Origin: Bradyrhizobium frederickii
Lineage (GTDB): Bacteria; Pseudomonadota; Alphaproteobacteria; Rhizobiales; Xanthobacteraceae
DNA: 64,000 bases
Direction: 5' to 3'
NCBI RefSeq assembly: GCF_004570865.1
Contig: NZ_SPQS01000004.1
Span: forward strand, 248,001 to 312,000
The notes under the pieces are model-generated. The model searched no databases. It was not told the DNA's origin and worked only from the letters and a program-made list of their open reading frames with translations. A program made the translations under genes and the position numbers. Each line of letters opens with the position of its first letter. Position 1 is the first letter of the stretch. Shown here piece by piece: positions 33,652 through 43,014 of the stretch.

Positions 33652-34725
33652 ATGACACGAGGGGGTGACGGCATCATCGGATGGCGGCGCAGCTTTAGGC
33701 TGCTGCCGGCGCTGATGCTCGTCGCGGCCCTCGTTACCTCAGGCCAAAACACTGCCCAGGCGCAGCTTTTCTCCGATCGTCCGCCGCCGGTCCCGCCGGC
33801 TTCGGTGCCCGACCCCGGCGGCGCCGTCAGCCTGGCGCCGCCCTCCGGGCCAGGCGCCGGTCCCCTGAGCCTGCCGCCGACCCTGATGCAGCCGGTCACG
33901 CCGAGCATGCCGCCGCCCGCGGTCACCACCGTGCCGCCGGCCGCGCCGCTCAATGCGGCCGTGCCCGGACAAGGCGTGCTGTCGCTGAGCGCGAAATACG
34001 GCAAGGACACGCCGGCGATCACCAGCGGCCTGGTCTGGCGTGTGTTTGCCGACCGTCCCGACGAGAACGGCACCTTCAAGCTGATCCGCGAGGATCGCAA
34101 TGCCTCGCCCAACATCGTGCTGCCGCCGGGCAATTACGTCGTGCACGTCGCCTTCGGCCTGGTCAGCGCGGTGCGGACCGTCAGCCTGAAGGCCGAGACC
34201 GACCGCGAATCCTTCGTGCTGCCGGCCGGCGGCCTGCGCATCGAGGGCCGGGTCGGCACCAGCCGCATTCCGCAGAACCAGATCTCGTTCGCGATCTACA
34301 AGGGCAGCCAGTTCGAATCCGGCGAGCGCGCCTCGCTGGTGCCGAACGTCGCCGCCGGCGACGTCGTGCTGATCCCGGAAGGCACCTATTACATCATCTC
34401 CAATTACGGCGACGCCAACTCGGTGGTGCGCTCGGACATTCGCGTCCAGGCCGGCAAGCTCACCGACGTCACCATCACCCACCGCGCCGCCGTGATCACG
34501 CTCAAGCTGGTCAGTGACAGGGGCGGCGAGGCGCTCGCCAACACCGCCTGGTCGGTGCTGACCCCGGGCGGCGACGTCATCAAGGAATCGATCGGCGCCT
34601 TTCCGCGCGTGGTGCTCTCCGAGGGCGAATACCGCGCCATCGCCAAGAACGAGGGCAAGGTCTACGAGCGCGGCTTCAACGTCGTGAACGGCGTCGACGG
34701 CGAGGTCGAGGTCGTCGCGCGGTAG
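33652..34725 (+). CDS. Exported protein with beta-rich repeats, unknown function
   Basis: The 357-residue protein starts at an ATG with AGGAGG at 33645-33650. An N-terminal hydrophobic signal (LLPALMLVAALVTSGQ..AQA) is followed by a Pro-rich linker (residues ~40-95) and about three similar beta-rich segments. These contain the recurring pattern P-x-G-x-Y-x-V/I (LPPGNYVVHVAFGL; IPEGTYYIISNYGD; LSEGEYRAIAKNEG), resembling carboxypeptidase-regulatory-like or surface-anchoring modules. It is probably periplasmic. I know no named function. Confidence 0.75.
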   Translation: MTRGGDGIIGWRRSFRLLPALMLVAALVTSGQNTAQAQLFSDRPPPVPPASVPDPGGAVSLAPPSGPGAGPLSLPPTLMQPVTPSMPPPAVTTVPPAAPLNAAVPGQGVLSLSAKYGKDTPAITSGLVWRVFADRPDENGTFKLIREDRNASPNIVLPPGNYVVHVAFGLVSAVRTVSLKAETDRESFVLPAGGLRIEGRVGTSRIPQNQISFAIYKGSQFESGERASLVPNVAAGDVVLIPEGTYYIISNYGDANSVVRSDIRVQAGKLTDVTITHRAAVITLKLVSDRGGEALANTAWSVLTPGGDVIKESIGAFPRVVLSEGEYRAIAKNEGKVYERGFNVVNGVDGEVEVVAR

Positions 34726-35116
34726 GGCTTGGGCGGTGATGCCGCCCGGCGGGACACCGGACCGATGCCCCTCGCCCGGCGCTTCTCATGCCGTGCACAA
34801 TCGATCCATCTCCTATTACCACTCGCCCGGCGCGCTGGTGCACGGAGGCTCGTCGGCAGCAAATCCAGTATTGTGTTCTGAATACCCGTCAGCGCTCCAG
34901 GCTTCGTCGGGAGTCCATTAACACCGGCACCGTTGGCTTATTCCTGACGCCTCGCGCGTTCACCACGGCCGGTGGAAGATACCGATTTCCGATCATCAAT
35001 CTTATTCTCTTTCCATCCCGCTGCGTTATATGTCGGGCCTCCGTCGAATGGAGAAGGCCGGAGCAGGTTTGTGCGTCTGCGAGACCGGCAGGGAGCAGGG
35101 GACCAAGCTCGTCGGC
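34726..35116. other. Gene-free interval
   Basis: This 391-bp gap holds no convincing gene, terminator or repeat that I can identify. Open frames in it are short and lack ribosome sites. Confidence 0.5.
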
Positions 35117-35311
35117 ATGTTCGAAGTGATCCTCACCAGACGTAAGCGGTTCGGCTGGCGATGGCGCGTGTGCGACCAGTCCGGCAAGATCTTTGCCGAC
35201 GGTTTCGAGCGCACCCGGCCATCGGCGAAATATCATGGCGAGCGCGCGTTGTTCTTCCTGTTGTCGCAGGCCTATTTGCGCAACCGCTCGGCGGCGTCCA
35301 GCGAGGACTAA
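35117..35311 (+). CDS. Small conserved-looking basic protein
   Basis: The 64-residue reading frame (MFEVILTRRKRFGWRWRVCD...) is Arg/Trp-rich and has protein-like composition, with a strand-turn-strand feel (TRRKRFGWRWRVCDQSGKIF). I have the impression of similar short hypotheticals in Bradyrhizobium but cannot verify it. In-frame codons at 35030 and 35048 would extend it by 23-29 residues with no better ribosome site. Function unknown. Confidence 0.5.
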   Translation: MFEVILTRRKRFGWRWRVCDQSGKIFADGFERTRPSAKYHGERALFFLLSQAYLRNRSAASSED

Positions 35312-35410
35312 AGCGCGATGCGATTAGGATGAATCGTCATCGCGCTTTAGGTTGTTGTTTGAGCATGATCTTTTCGGAAAACCGCTGCGCACTTTTCCGG
35401 ATCATGCTTT
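35310..35410. repeat. Interspersed repeat (GCATGATC family), copy 2, with AAAGCGCGATG hairpin
   Basis: A perfect 11-bp hairpin AAAGCGCGATG (35310-35320)/CATCGCGCTTT (35338-35348) is followed by GAGCATGATC...TTTTCGGAAAACCGC...ACTTTTCCGGATCATGC. The element at 46935-47036 is the same two-part unit in the opposite orientation. Confidence 0.85.
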
Positions 35411-35448
35411 TGCAGCGGGCGCGCTAGCTTCCGACCACCGGCTTCACC

Positions 35449-36441
35449 TCAGATATCGACGACCAGCTTGCCGTTCGTCGCGTGCTCGCGGATCAGCGCA
35501 TAGGCATCGCCGACGCTCTCCATCGTAAAGCGCCTGGGATCGAGCAGCGGCACGAGCTTGCCGGCTTCGACCAGGCGTGTGGCTTCCGTCAGGATCTCCC
35601 CATGGTGCGCGCGGCCTTCGCCGGACAGCAGCGGCAGCAGCGTGAACACGCCGGAATAGGTGGCGGCGCGGAACGACAGCGGGGCAAGCGCATGCGTGCC
35701 CCAGCCCAAGGCACTCACCACATGACCGAAGCGGCGCACCGCTTGAAAGGAGGCGTCGAGCACCTTGCCGCCGACGGTGTCGTAGACGATGTCGAAGCCG
35801 CGGCCGCCGGTATGCTGCGCAACGTAGGCTTCGACCGCGCTGTCGCGGTCGATGAACACCGCGCCAAAGGCTTCGATGGTGCCGCGCTGCGGCGCCGAGC
35901 CCGTGGCGAACACGTCCGCCCCGAAGCCGCGCGCGATCTGAATCGCGACATGACCAACCCCGCCCGCGCCGCCGTGGATCAACACCTTCTGGCCCGCCTT
36001 CAGGCCGGCGCGGTCGATCAGGCCTTCCCAGGCCGTGATGACGATCAGGGGCAGGGCGCCGGCCTCCCGCATGCTGAGATTGGCGGGCTTCGATGCGAGA
36101 AGATCGGCATCGACCGCGGCGAATTCGGCCAGCGATCCCGGTACGCCGCCGACCCCTCCGGTCATGCCGTAGACCTCGTCGCCTGCTTTGAACCGCGTCA
36201 CCTCGCTCCCGCTGCGCTCGACGATTCCGGCCAAATCAATGCCCGGAATCGCCGGCAACGGATGGCGCGCATGCGCGGCCGTACCGGCATGAATCTTGGT
36301 ATCGAGCGGATTGACCCCGCTCGCCCGCACCCGCACCAGCACCTCGCGCGGGCCGATCTCGGGTCTGGAAATCGTCGAGAGGCGTAAGGGGCCGTTGTGA
36401 GCCTCCAGCACGCCGGCACGCATCGTCGATCGCGTCATCAT
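35449..36441 (-). CDS. NADPH:quinone reductase / zinc-less MDR oxidoreductase
   Basis: The 330-residue protein has a GroES-like N-terminal half (EVLVRVRASGVNPLDTKIHA, then PGIDLAGIVE) and a Rossmann half with HGGAGGVGHVAIQIARGFGA. Catalytic zinc ligands are absent (VNPLD replaces the CxxD pair), as in quinone oxidoreductases. The ATG-ATG at 36441/36438 is preferred over upstream codons. It is divergent from the LysR gene at 36546. Confidence 0.87.
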   Translation of the reverse strand: MMTRSTMRAGVLEAHNGPLRLSTISRPEIGPREVLVRVRASGVNPLDTKIHAGTAAHARHPLPAIPGIDLAGIVERSGSEVTRFKAGDEVYGMTGGVGGVPGSLAEFAAVDADLLASKPANLSMREAGALPLIVITAWEGLIDRAGLKAGQKVLIHGGAGGVGHVAIQIARGFGADVFATGSAPQRGTIEAFGAVFIDRDSAVEAYVAQHTGGRGFDIVYDTVGGKVLDASFQAVRRFGHVVSALGWGTHALAPLSFRAATYSGVFTLLPLLSGEGRAHHGEILTEATRLVEAGKLVPLLDPRRFTMESVGDAYALIREHATNGKLVVDI

Positions 36442-36477
36442 GACCGTCTTGCTCCGTTGACGGCGCCCAATATGCCC

Positions 36478-36534
36478 ATGAAATTTTGCATGGAAAGGAA
36501 CGATCATGTACGGTCGACATGCAATTTTGTATGG
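36478..36534. promoter_or_regulatory. Twin LysR-type sites in the divergent promoter
   Basis: ATGAAATTTTGCATGG (36478-36493) and ATGCAATTTTGTATGG (36519-36534) differ at two positions and are 41 bp apart, start to start, nearly four helical turns. Each has a near-palindromic AT-rich core. They lie between the reductase and LysR genes, where a LysR regulator would bind to control both. The role is inferred from position. Confidence 0.5.
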
Positions 36535-36545
36535 ATGGACTTGTG

Positions 36546-37406
36546 ATGGACTGGAGCGATCTGCGCATCTTCCTGGCGATTGCCCGCGAAGGCACGCTTG
36601 GCGCCGCCGCGCGGAAAATCGGCCAGACCCAGCCGACGATGGGGCGTCGGCTTCGCGCGTTCGAAGCAGCGTTGGGGCAGACGCTGTTCCAGCGCACGGC
36701 AGATGGCTTCGTGCTGACCGACGAGGGCGCCGCCGTGCTGCGTCACGCCGAGCGGATCGAGGACGAGGCGCTCGCGCTGGAGCGCCAAGCCTCCGGTGCG
36801 ACGACCCAGCTCGACGGGCTGTTGCGGCTGTCTTCGTCGGACTGGTTCGGCACGGTGATGCTGTCGCCGGTGATCGCCGCGTTCGGCAAGCGTCACCCCG
36901 CCGTGACGGTGGAGCTACTGACCGATGCGCGGCTCTACAGCCTGCCGCGGCGCGAGGCCGATCTGGTCTTCCGCATCAAGCCGTTCAGCGAGCCCGAGGT
37001 GATCTCCAGACGGCTGCTGCACATTCCCTACGCGCTCTATGGCAAGAAGGGCAGCAAACCGCCACGCGCCGGCGACGGAAGCGGCGTTCGCGTCGTGACC
37101 ATGAATGCCGAGTTCGCCGACATGCCGGACGCGGTCTGGCTGAAGCGCATGCTGCCGAATGCGGACGTCGCCTCGCGCAGCAACAACAGGCAGGTGCAGG
37201 CCGAGCTTTGCGCGAACGGCGGCGGCCTTGCCGTGCTGCCGCGGCCGCTCGGCGACAGCGACCGCCGTCTGGTCGCGCTCGACATCGGCACGCCGCCGCC
37301 CGGCCGCGACACCCATGTCGGCTATCATCGCGACCTGAAGCGCCTCGCGCGTCTGCGTGCGCTGCTCGATCTCGTGATCGAGCGGCTGGCAGAACCGCGG
37401 TCGTAG
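36546..37406 (+). CDS. LysR family transcriptional regulator
   Basis: The 286-residue protein starts MDWSDLRIFLAIAREGTLGA, the standard LysR N-terminus, with the winged helix continuing as RKIGQTQPTMGRRLRAFEAA. The effector half has LLRLSSSDWFGTVMLSPVIA. A start at 36486 would place the coding region over the likely operator. It is divergent from the quinone reductase and probably controls it. The C-terminal NGGGLAVLPRPLG is typical of the family. Confidence 0.87.
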   Translation: MDWSDLRIFLAIAREGTLGAAARKIGQTQPTMGRRLRAFEAALGQTLFQRTADGFVLTDEGAAVLRHAERIEDEALALERQASGATTQLDGLLRLSSSDWFGTVMLSPVIAAFGKRHPAVTVELLTDARLYSLPRREADLVFRIKPFSEPEVISRRLLHIPYALYGKKGSKPPRAGDGSGVRVVTMNAEFADMPDAVWLKRMLPNADVASRSNNRQVQAELCANGGGLAVLPRPLGDSDRRLVALDIGTPPPGRDTHVGYHRDLKRLARLRALLDLVIERLAEPRS

Positions 37407-37499
37407 CCGCTCCATCGGGGCTACAAGGCCTTGCGATGCCCGTCGGGCAAAACACCCGAGGCCTAGGTCAACGCCCGTCACCGAAAATATTCCGCTTTA

Positions 37500-38045
37500 C
37501 CGAAATTCGGAAATGACGTATGTGTCGCGCAACCCGGCCCAGGAAAGAGGGGCGTATCGCGATCGTCACGAACGCGGGCCGGGGGGCGGTGGACGCCGAT
37601 GGCATCGGCGCGAAGAGTTTTGCAGGGCGGAGAGCCGTGAGCGAAACGTCTCGCGCACACGACCGGTGCGATCGGCGTACGGCAAAATCGTGTGGTCCTG
37701 ACGCCCGGGGTCTGGCGTCAAGTGTTGCGGTGATGTGGCGGCCCGACCGGGCACGCGCATCGATCAGCCGCAAGGCGACGGGGGCAATAGTGTCGCTCCC
37801 CGGGGAGAGCACGACATAAGCCGTCAAACCACTGCGCAGGGAAGGCCGGATGTTTGGCTCCACCTGTATGCCGCTGTGCAGCTTTTCTTAAGCACACGCT
37901 TTCGCACAGTGGACCGTGGGTGCCCGGCCGGCACCCGGTCTTCCCTGCGCCCTCTTTCAATTGAGGGTGAGGCGACCAAGCAAAGCTCGGGCGAAACAAG
38001 CCGCGAGGATGCGATGCTGTGTCCGCATGAAGGCGAGTACGTTGC
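37500..38045. repeat. Putative dispersed long repeat
   Basis: The segment contains phrases such as CCGGTCTTCCCTGCGCCCTCTTTCAA and AAGCTCGGGCGAAACAAGCC that I associate with a widely dispersed Bradyrhizobium repeat. Only one copy lies in this window, so the repeat nature cannot be shown from it. Confidence 0.35.
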
Positions 38046-38062
38046 AAACCCTATGCATCACC

Positions 38063-38210
38063 GTCACCCTGAGGTGCGCGCGCTGCGGCGCGATAGCGTC
38101 GCAGAGCAAGCCTCGAAGGGCGACGGCCCCGCCGCACCAGCTCGGCCGTTCATCCTTCGAGGCTCAGCATGCGATGCATTCGCATCGCACGCCTCGCACC
38201 TCAGGATGAC
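38063..38210. repeat. Interspersed palindromic repeat (GTCATCCTGAGG family), copy 2
   Basis: The ends GTCACCCTGAGG and CCTCAGGATGAC are inverted, with internal arms (AGCCTCGAAGG/CCTTCGAGGCT) like copy 1 at 20473-20592. The central loops differ. Confidence 0.8.
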
Positions 38211-38277
38211 GGATCAATTATTGTCGCGGCGGAGAGATTCTGACGATGCTGAGGCAGTATGCGCGAGGACTCCGCTC

Positions 38278-38416
38278 TCGTGCCCCGGACGCAGCGCAGC
38301 GTCCCTTCGACGATGCGCTGCTGAGCCGGGGCCCATGCACCAGCGAGCTCGCGGCTTGCTGGGTCTCGGCTCTGCGTAGCAACGCGAAGGGCGTCGCAGC
38401 GCGTCCGGGACACGCG
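38278..38416. repeat. Interspersed repeat (CCCGGACGC...GCTGAGCCGGG family), copy 1
   Basis: It starts CGTGCCCCGGACGCAGCGCAGCG, contains CGCTGCTGAGCCGGGGCCCA, and ends GCGTCCGGGACACG, the inverted complement of its start. The copy at 56259-56400 has the same order of blocks. Confidence 0.75.
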
Positions 38417-38577
38417 AGCATCGCCTTCGCATCACCGTCATAGTCGCTAACACGCACTAACCAACACCCGACTTAAAACTGTCATAATCGCCGAACGGAA
38501 CCCCTGCCTGCGCACTTTTTACAGGTCGTTAAGTGCGCCTGCATTGGATACGCCGGGAAAGTGCGTTGGGGACTGCC

Positions 38578-41040
38578 ATGAATGCTGCGAAGAAAGTGTC
38601 GGGAAAACCGGCCGCCGAGATGTTCGACGACATCCCGGTGCTTCAGCGCAAATGGCGTGCGGCGTTGAAGGCGGGCGAGCGGCTGCCGCGCTACGAGGAC
38701 GTCATGCTCGGCAGCCTTGGGCGGCTCGCCGATCACATCGCGCTCCTGAAGAACGACGGTGTGCTCGAACTGTCGCGCAGCGGACGTTACGTGCAGAAAT
38801 GGCTCGGCGAGGAGCGCTGGGACATTCCCGTCGCAGAATTGTCGCCGGATTGCGCCACTGCGCTGTCGGAAGCAGCGACGAGCGCGCTTGCCAACGGACG
38901 ACCGCACCATGCCAGCGCGCATTGCGTGCGCGACGGCATGGTGCGGACCTACGACGTGCTGGCGCTGCCGACGGCCTCGCGTTGGGGCGCCACGCTGGTC
39001 GGCGCCTATGTCAACGAGCGCGGCGCGCAGTACAATCTGCTGGACGCGATCTTCGCCTCGACCGACGACGCGGTGATCTCGCTGGTCACCTTGCGCGATG
39101 CCGGCGGCAAGCCGTTCGATCTCCAGATCGTGCATCACAATAGTAGCGCGAGCACGCTGCTGAAATTCGCGACCGGCAGCCTGCTGTGGCGGCGGATCGG
39201 CGAGGGAGCGACGCTGCTGGCCCTGCCCGAGATCATGGACTTTCTGCTCAAGGCCGTCGCGGGCGGCCGCGGCGAGCAGCTCGAGATCGAGAGCGAGGGC
39301 CGGCACCTCCGTCTCAGCGCCACGGCCTTCGCCGACGTGGTCTCGCTGACGATCTCCGATGTCACCGCGCTGAAGCGGCGCGACGCCTCCTTCCGCCTGC
39401 TGTTCGACAACAACCCGATGCCGATGTGGGTGTTCGATGCGCAGACCAGGCAATTCCTCGGCGTCAACGACGCCGCGGTCCAGCATTACGGCTACAGCCG
39501 CGCCACCTTCCTGCGCATGAAGCTGCACGAGATCTGGCCGGAGGACGAGTGGGACAGCCACGCCGAGGCGCTCGAACGCCTCGGCGAAGCCTACCATTCC
39601 TCGCGCAACTGGCGGCACCTGCGCGCCGACGGCAGCGAGATCGAGGTGCTCACCTTCGGCCGCCGCGTCGCCTTCGACGATCGCGACGGTTATCTGGTCG
39701 CGGTTGTCGACATCACCGAACGGCGCAAGGCCGAGGCGCGCATCGCGCACATGGCCCACCATGACGGGCTCACCGACCTGCCGAACCGCGAATATTTCCG
39801 GGAGCGCCTGAAGCAGGCCCTGGATCAGGCCGGGGACAAGCGCGTCGGCGTGCTCTACATCGATCTCGACCTGTTCAAGAACATCAACGATTCCTTCGGC
39901 CATCCCGTCGGCGACCGCCTGCTCAAGGACGTCGCCGGACGCCTGACCAAGGCGGTCCGCGGCGCCAATCTGGCGGCCCGGCTCGGCGGCGACGAATTCG
40001 CGGTGATCCTCGGCGCCGATGTCTCGCCGAACGAGGCCAGCGCCTGCGCGACCTTGCTGATCGACACGCTGAAGGCGCCTTATGACCTCGACGGTCAGGA
40101 GATGGTGATCGGCGCCAGCATCGGCATCGCGCTGTCGCCCGGCGACGGCACCACGCCGGAGGAGCTGATGCGAAATGCCGACATGGCGCTGTACCGGGCG
40201 AAGTCCGACGGCGGCGGCGTGCACCATTTCTTCGAGCGCGAGATGGACCTGCAGGCGCAGAAGCGCCGCGACATGGAGCTCGATCTGCGTCGTGCGTTCG
40301 CCAATGGCGAGTTCGAGCTGCACTACCAGCCGCTGGTGACGATCGCGTCCGACCGCATCTCCGGCTTCGAGTCGCTCTTGCGCTGGCGTCATCCGGACAA
40401 GGGCATGATCTCTCCGGCGGAGTTCATTCCTGTCGCCGAGGACATCGGCCTCATCACCCAGTTGGGGGAGTGGGTGCTGCGCGAAGCCTGCGCCGAGGCC
40501 GTCAAATGGCCTGGCGATATCAAGGTCGCGGTCAATCTGTCGCCGGCGCAATTCCGCAGCCGCAACCTGGTGCAGGTCGTGATCTCGGCGCTGGCGCAGT
40601 CCGGACTGTCGCCGCGACGGCTGGAGCTCGAAATCACCGAGTCGATCTTTCTGGCCGAGACCGATGCCAATCTCGCCATCCTGCATCAGTTGCGCGAGCT
40701 CGGCGTCGGCATTTCCATGGACGATTTCGGCACCGGCTATTCCAGCCTCAGCTATTTGCGCAGCTTCCCGTTCGACAAGATCAAGATCGACCGTTCGTTC
40801 GTCAAGGATTTGGCGCAGCGACCCGATTGTGGCGCAATCGTGCGCGCGATCTCGGGCCTTGGCCGCAGCCTCAACATCACCACGACTGCGGAGGGCGTCG
40901 AGACCGAGGACCAGCTCGACTGGCTGCGCGCGGAAGGCTGCAACGAGGTGCAGGGTTTTCTGTTCAGCGCGGCGCGGCCTGCGGCCGAGATCGCAAAGCT
41001 GCTCGCCGAGTTCGGCCAGCGCGCCTCACGGGCGGCGTAG
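38578..41040 (+). CDS. PAS-GGDEF-EAL bifunctional c-di-GMP signalling protein
   Basis: The 820-residue protein has an N-terminal unassigned region (~1-150), PAS-like segments (~155-275 and ~280-395; PMPMWVFDAQTRQFLGVN), a GGDEF domain with intact LGGDEF and DLDLFKNINDSFGH, and an EAL domain. The EAL signature reads FESLLRW (Ser for Ala), while NLSPAQF, LEITES, DDFGTGYSSLSYL, KIDRSFV and AEGVET are intact, so both activities are plausible. Start ATG 38578 is chosen over a GTG at 38533. Its end overlaps the convergent hydrolase gene by 15 bases. Confidence 0.9.
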   Translation: MNAAKKVSGKPAAEMFDDIPVLQRKWRAALKAGERLPRYEDVMLGSLGRLADHIALLKNDGVLELSRSGRYVQKWLGEERWDIPVAELSPDCATALSEAATSALANGRPHHASAHCVRDGMVRTYDVLALPTASRWGATLVGAYVNERGAQYNLLDAIFASTDDAVISLVTLRDAGGKPFDLQIVHHNSSASTLLKFATGSLLWRRIGEGATLLALPEIMDFLLKAVAGGRGEQLEIESEGRHLRLSATAFADVVSLTISDVTALKRRDASFRLLFDNNPMPMWVFDAQTRQFLGVNDAAVQHYGYSRATFLRMKLHEIWPEDEWDSHAEALERLGEAYHSSRNWRHLRADGSEIEVLTFGRRVAFDDRDGYLVAVVDITERRKAEARIAHMAHHDGLTDLPNREYFRERLKQALDQAGDKRVGVLYIDLDLFKNINDSFGHPVGDRLLKDVAGRLTKAVRGANLAARLGGDEFAVILGADVSPNEASACATLLIDTLKAPYDLDGQEMVIGASIGIALSPGDGTTPEELMRNADMALYRAKSDGGGVHHFFEREMDLQAQKRRDMELDLRRAFANGEFELHYQPLVTIASDRISGFESLLRWRHPDKGMISPAEFIPVAEDIGLITQLGEWVLREACAEAVKWPGDIKVAVNLSPAQFRSRNLVQVVISALAQSGLSPRRLELEITESIFLAETDANLAILHQLRELGVGISMDDFGTGYSSLSYLRSFPFDKIKIDRSFVKDLAQRPDCGAIVRAISGLGRSLNITTTAEGVETEDQLDWLRAEGCNEVQGFLFSAARPAAEIAKLLAEFGQRASRAA

Positions 41041-42294
41041 CCGCTCGGGATAGCAGTCGTAGACCAGCGCCTTGAACGCGGGCGTGATGCGGCCGCGCTC
41101 GGTCTGGGTCTGCTGCATCATGAGGTAGACCATGTCGAGCTTGGGATCGACGCCGAAATAGGTGCCGCTTCCCGAGTCCCATTTCAACTCGCCCAGCGAG
41201 CCGGGCGGCGGCGGTTTTGCGTTGCCGGGATCGGTCCGTACCGCAAGGCCATAGCCATAGCCGAAGCCGTCCCCCGGAAAATAGAAGTAATCGCGTCCGA
41301 CGCCGGAGCCGGGCCCGATGTGATCCGTCGTCATCGCCTTGAACACGGCAGGGCTCAGATAGCGTCTGCCCGCGAACTCGCCGCCGTTGAGCAGCATCTG
41401 CGCGAAGCGCTGATAGTCGGTGATGGTCGAGAGCAGGCCGCCGCCGCCGGACTGCCATTCGGGATGGTCGAGACGCTCGCGCTCGCCGGCAAGCAGGATG
41501 AGGTCGTTCGGCAGCGGCCGCGCCATCCGCGCCAGCTCGCCCTCCGTCGCGAGCACGAATTTGGTGCTGGTCATGCCAAGCGGATCGAAGAGGCGTGCTT
41601 TCAGGAACTCGTACAGCGTCTGGCCCGATACGATCTCGATGACGCTGCCGAGCACGTCGGTGGAATGGCCGTAGCGCCACAGCGTTCCAGGCTGACGCGC
41701 CAGCGGCAGTTCGGCGATGCGATCGGCGAACTGCCTGTTGTTGAAGTGACCGTTGAAAATGTTGGCCATCCTGTAGGCGTGCTCGACCCACTGGCTGCCG
41801 ATGTAATCGTAACTGATGCCCGAAGTATGCCGCAGCAGGTCCTCGATGTTGACGGGGCGGTCCGGTGGGACGAGGTCCAGCTCGACCATGCCGCCGGGCA
41901 GGGTCACCTCGCGGCCCACCTTGGTCCCGGCGAACAGCGGGACGTATTTCGACACGGGGTCGGTCAGCGCAAGCTTGCCCTCGTCGATCAGCATCATCGC
42001 GCCGAGGCATGTGATCGGCTTGGTCATGGAGTGGATGGCGAAGATCGTGTCCGGCGTCATGGCAAGGCCGGTCCTGGTGTCGCGCACGCCGAAGCACTTC
42101 AGATAGACCGGCTTGCCGTGCTGCTGGACCAGGATCGCCGCGCCCGGCAGCCGGCCGCTTGTCACCTCGTTGTCGAAAAACGCCGTGATGCGATCGAGCC
42201 CCTCGGATGAGGGAGCGGGAATATCGGCAGCACGGCTTCGCGCCATCGCACCGGCGAGCATCGCGGCCCCGACAAGAAATTCACGCCGTCGCAT
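41026..42294 (-). CDS. Class C beta-lactamase-like serine hydrolase, exported
   Basis: The 422-residue protein begins MRRREFLVGAAMLAGAMA, a signal with Arg-Arg (Tat-like), after GAGGGAGGAAG. The SxxK nucleophile motif is in IHSMTKPITCLG; YGHS stands for the YxN motif and a third motif is near WDSGSGT. Such proteins are carboxypeptidases or esterases more often than true beta-lactamases. Antibiotic resistance should not be assumed. Confidence 0.83.
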   Translation of the reverse strand: MRRREFLVGAAMLAGAMARSRAADIPAPSSEGLDRITAFFDNEVTSGRLPGAAILVQQHGKPVYLKCFGVRDTRTGLAMTPDTIFAIHSMTKPITCLGAMMLIDEGKLALTDPVSKYVPLFAGTKVGREVTLPGGMVELDLVPPDRPVNIEDLLRHTSGISYDYIGSQWVEHAYRMANIFNGHFNNRQFADRIAELPLARQPGTLWRYGHSTDVLGSVIEIVSGQTLYEFLKARLFDPLGMTSTKFVLATEGELARMARPLPNDLILLAGERERLDHPEWQSGGGGLLSTITDYQRFAQMLLNGGEFAGRRYLSPAVFKAMTTDHIGPGSGVGRDYFYFPGDGFGYGYGLAVRTDPGNAKPPPPGSLGELKWDSGSGTYFGVDPKLDMVYLMMQQTQTERGRITPAFKALVYDCYPERLRRP

Positions 42295-42357
42295 CCGAGC
42301 TTCCTCCCTCGCCGGGATCAAAGCCGCACAACGTTCGGGACGTCAACAAGCCTTCGG

Positions 42358-42921
42358 TTAAAAACGCGTCACGATTTCCGAAAGGAACGGTCGCGGACGG
42401 TCTTCGCTCGGCTTGGTCGGCGTGCCGATATGGATGAAGCCGGCGAGCTTCTCATCCGGCTTGAGGCCGAGGCCATCGAGCACGTCGCGGTCGAACGAGA
42501 ACCAACCGGTCAGCCAGCAGGCGCCGTAGCCGAGCGCGGTCGCGGCCGTGACGATGTTCATGGCGCTGGCGCCCGCCGACAATTCCTGCTCGAACGCCGG
42601 TACCTTCGGATGCGGCTTGGTGAAGCTGACGATGCCGATTACCAGCGGCGCGTCCATGAGTCGCTTACGCTCGGTCTCGACGTCGGCCGCCGGCGCGCCG
42701 GGATTCTTCCGCGCAAAGACCTTTGCGATCACCTCGCCGGCGCGCTGGCGGGCCTCGCCCTCGAAGACGATGAAGCGCCAGGGGACCAGCTTGCCGTGGT
42801 CGGGCACGCGCGCTCCGATGGTGAGGATCGTCTCGAGCTCGGCCGGAGAGGGGCCGGGCCCGGTCATCTCGCGCGGCTTGACCGAGCGGCGGGTTTTCAG
42901 GAGTTCGATGGCGTCGGGCAC
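42358..42921 (-). CDS. Nitroreductase family protein
   Basis: The 187-residue protein starts at GTG 42921 (fMet-PDAIELLKTRRSVK) with GAGG 8 bases upstream. FMN-binding elements are RRSVK at the N-terminus, GARVPDHGKLVPWRFIV and the C-terminal LGYGACWLTGWFSFD plus FIHIGTP. It resembles YdjA-like nitroreductases that reduce nitro compounds or quinones with NAD(P)H. It lies between the hydrolase and thrS genes on the same strand. Confidence 0.88.
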   Translation of the reverse strand: MPDAIELLKTRRSVKPREMTGPGPSPAELETILTIGARVPDHGKLVPWRFIVFEGEARQRAGEVIAKVFARKNPGAPAADVETERKRLMDAPLVIGIVSFTKPHPKVPAFEQELSAGASAMNIVTAATALGYGACWLTGWFSFDRDVLDGLGLKPDEKLAGFIHIGTPTKPSEDRPRPFLSEIVTRF

Positions 42922-43014
42922 TGCGATATCCTCTTCAACGGGTCTGCGGGCGTGCCATGCCGAGATAAGCATGCACGCCCGCAACCGGAAGCGAGTTTAG
43001 ATCGATTTCAGGGA

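Larger units (their letters stand above)
37407..38577. other. Gene-free, repeat-rich interval
   Basis: This 1.17-kb gap upstream of the GGDEF-EAL gene carries at least three repeat elements and no convincing gene. The open frames in it have odd composition (Arg/Ser/Cys-rich), no ribosome sites and overlap each other on both strands. The stretch from about 37500 to 38045 resembles a dispersed non-coding repeat I associate with Bradyrhizobium genomes; this is from memory and not verifiable here. Confidence 0.55.

Noticed and set aside
35030..35116. Longer version of the small basic protein
   Set aside because: The added residues have no conserved look and no better ribosome site; the shorter start was kept, with low confidence.
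37513..38379. Several short open frames in the repeat-rich gap
   Set aside because: They overlap on both strands, are Arg/Ser/Cys-rich and lie inside repeats; I treat them as non-coding.
38482..40686. A long minus-strand frame opposite the GGDEF-EAL gene
   Set aside because: It has antisense-type composition, no ribosome site and no domain, while the plus strand has clear GGDEF and EAL motifs.
41026..42294. Beta-lactam resistance gene
   Set aside because: The SxxK serine-hydrolase fold is shared by many esterases and peptidases; no feature here singles out a true resistance enzyme.
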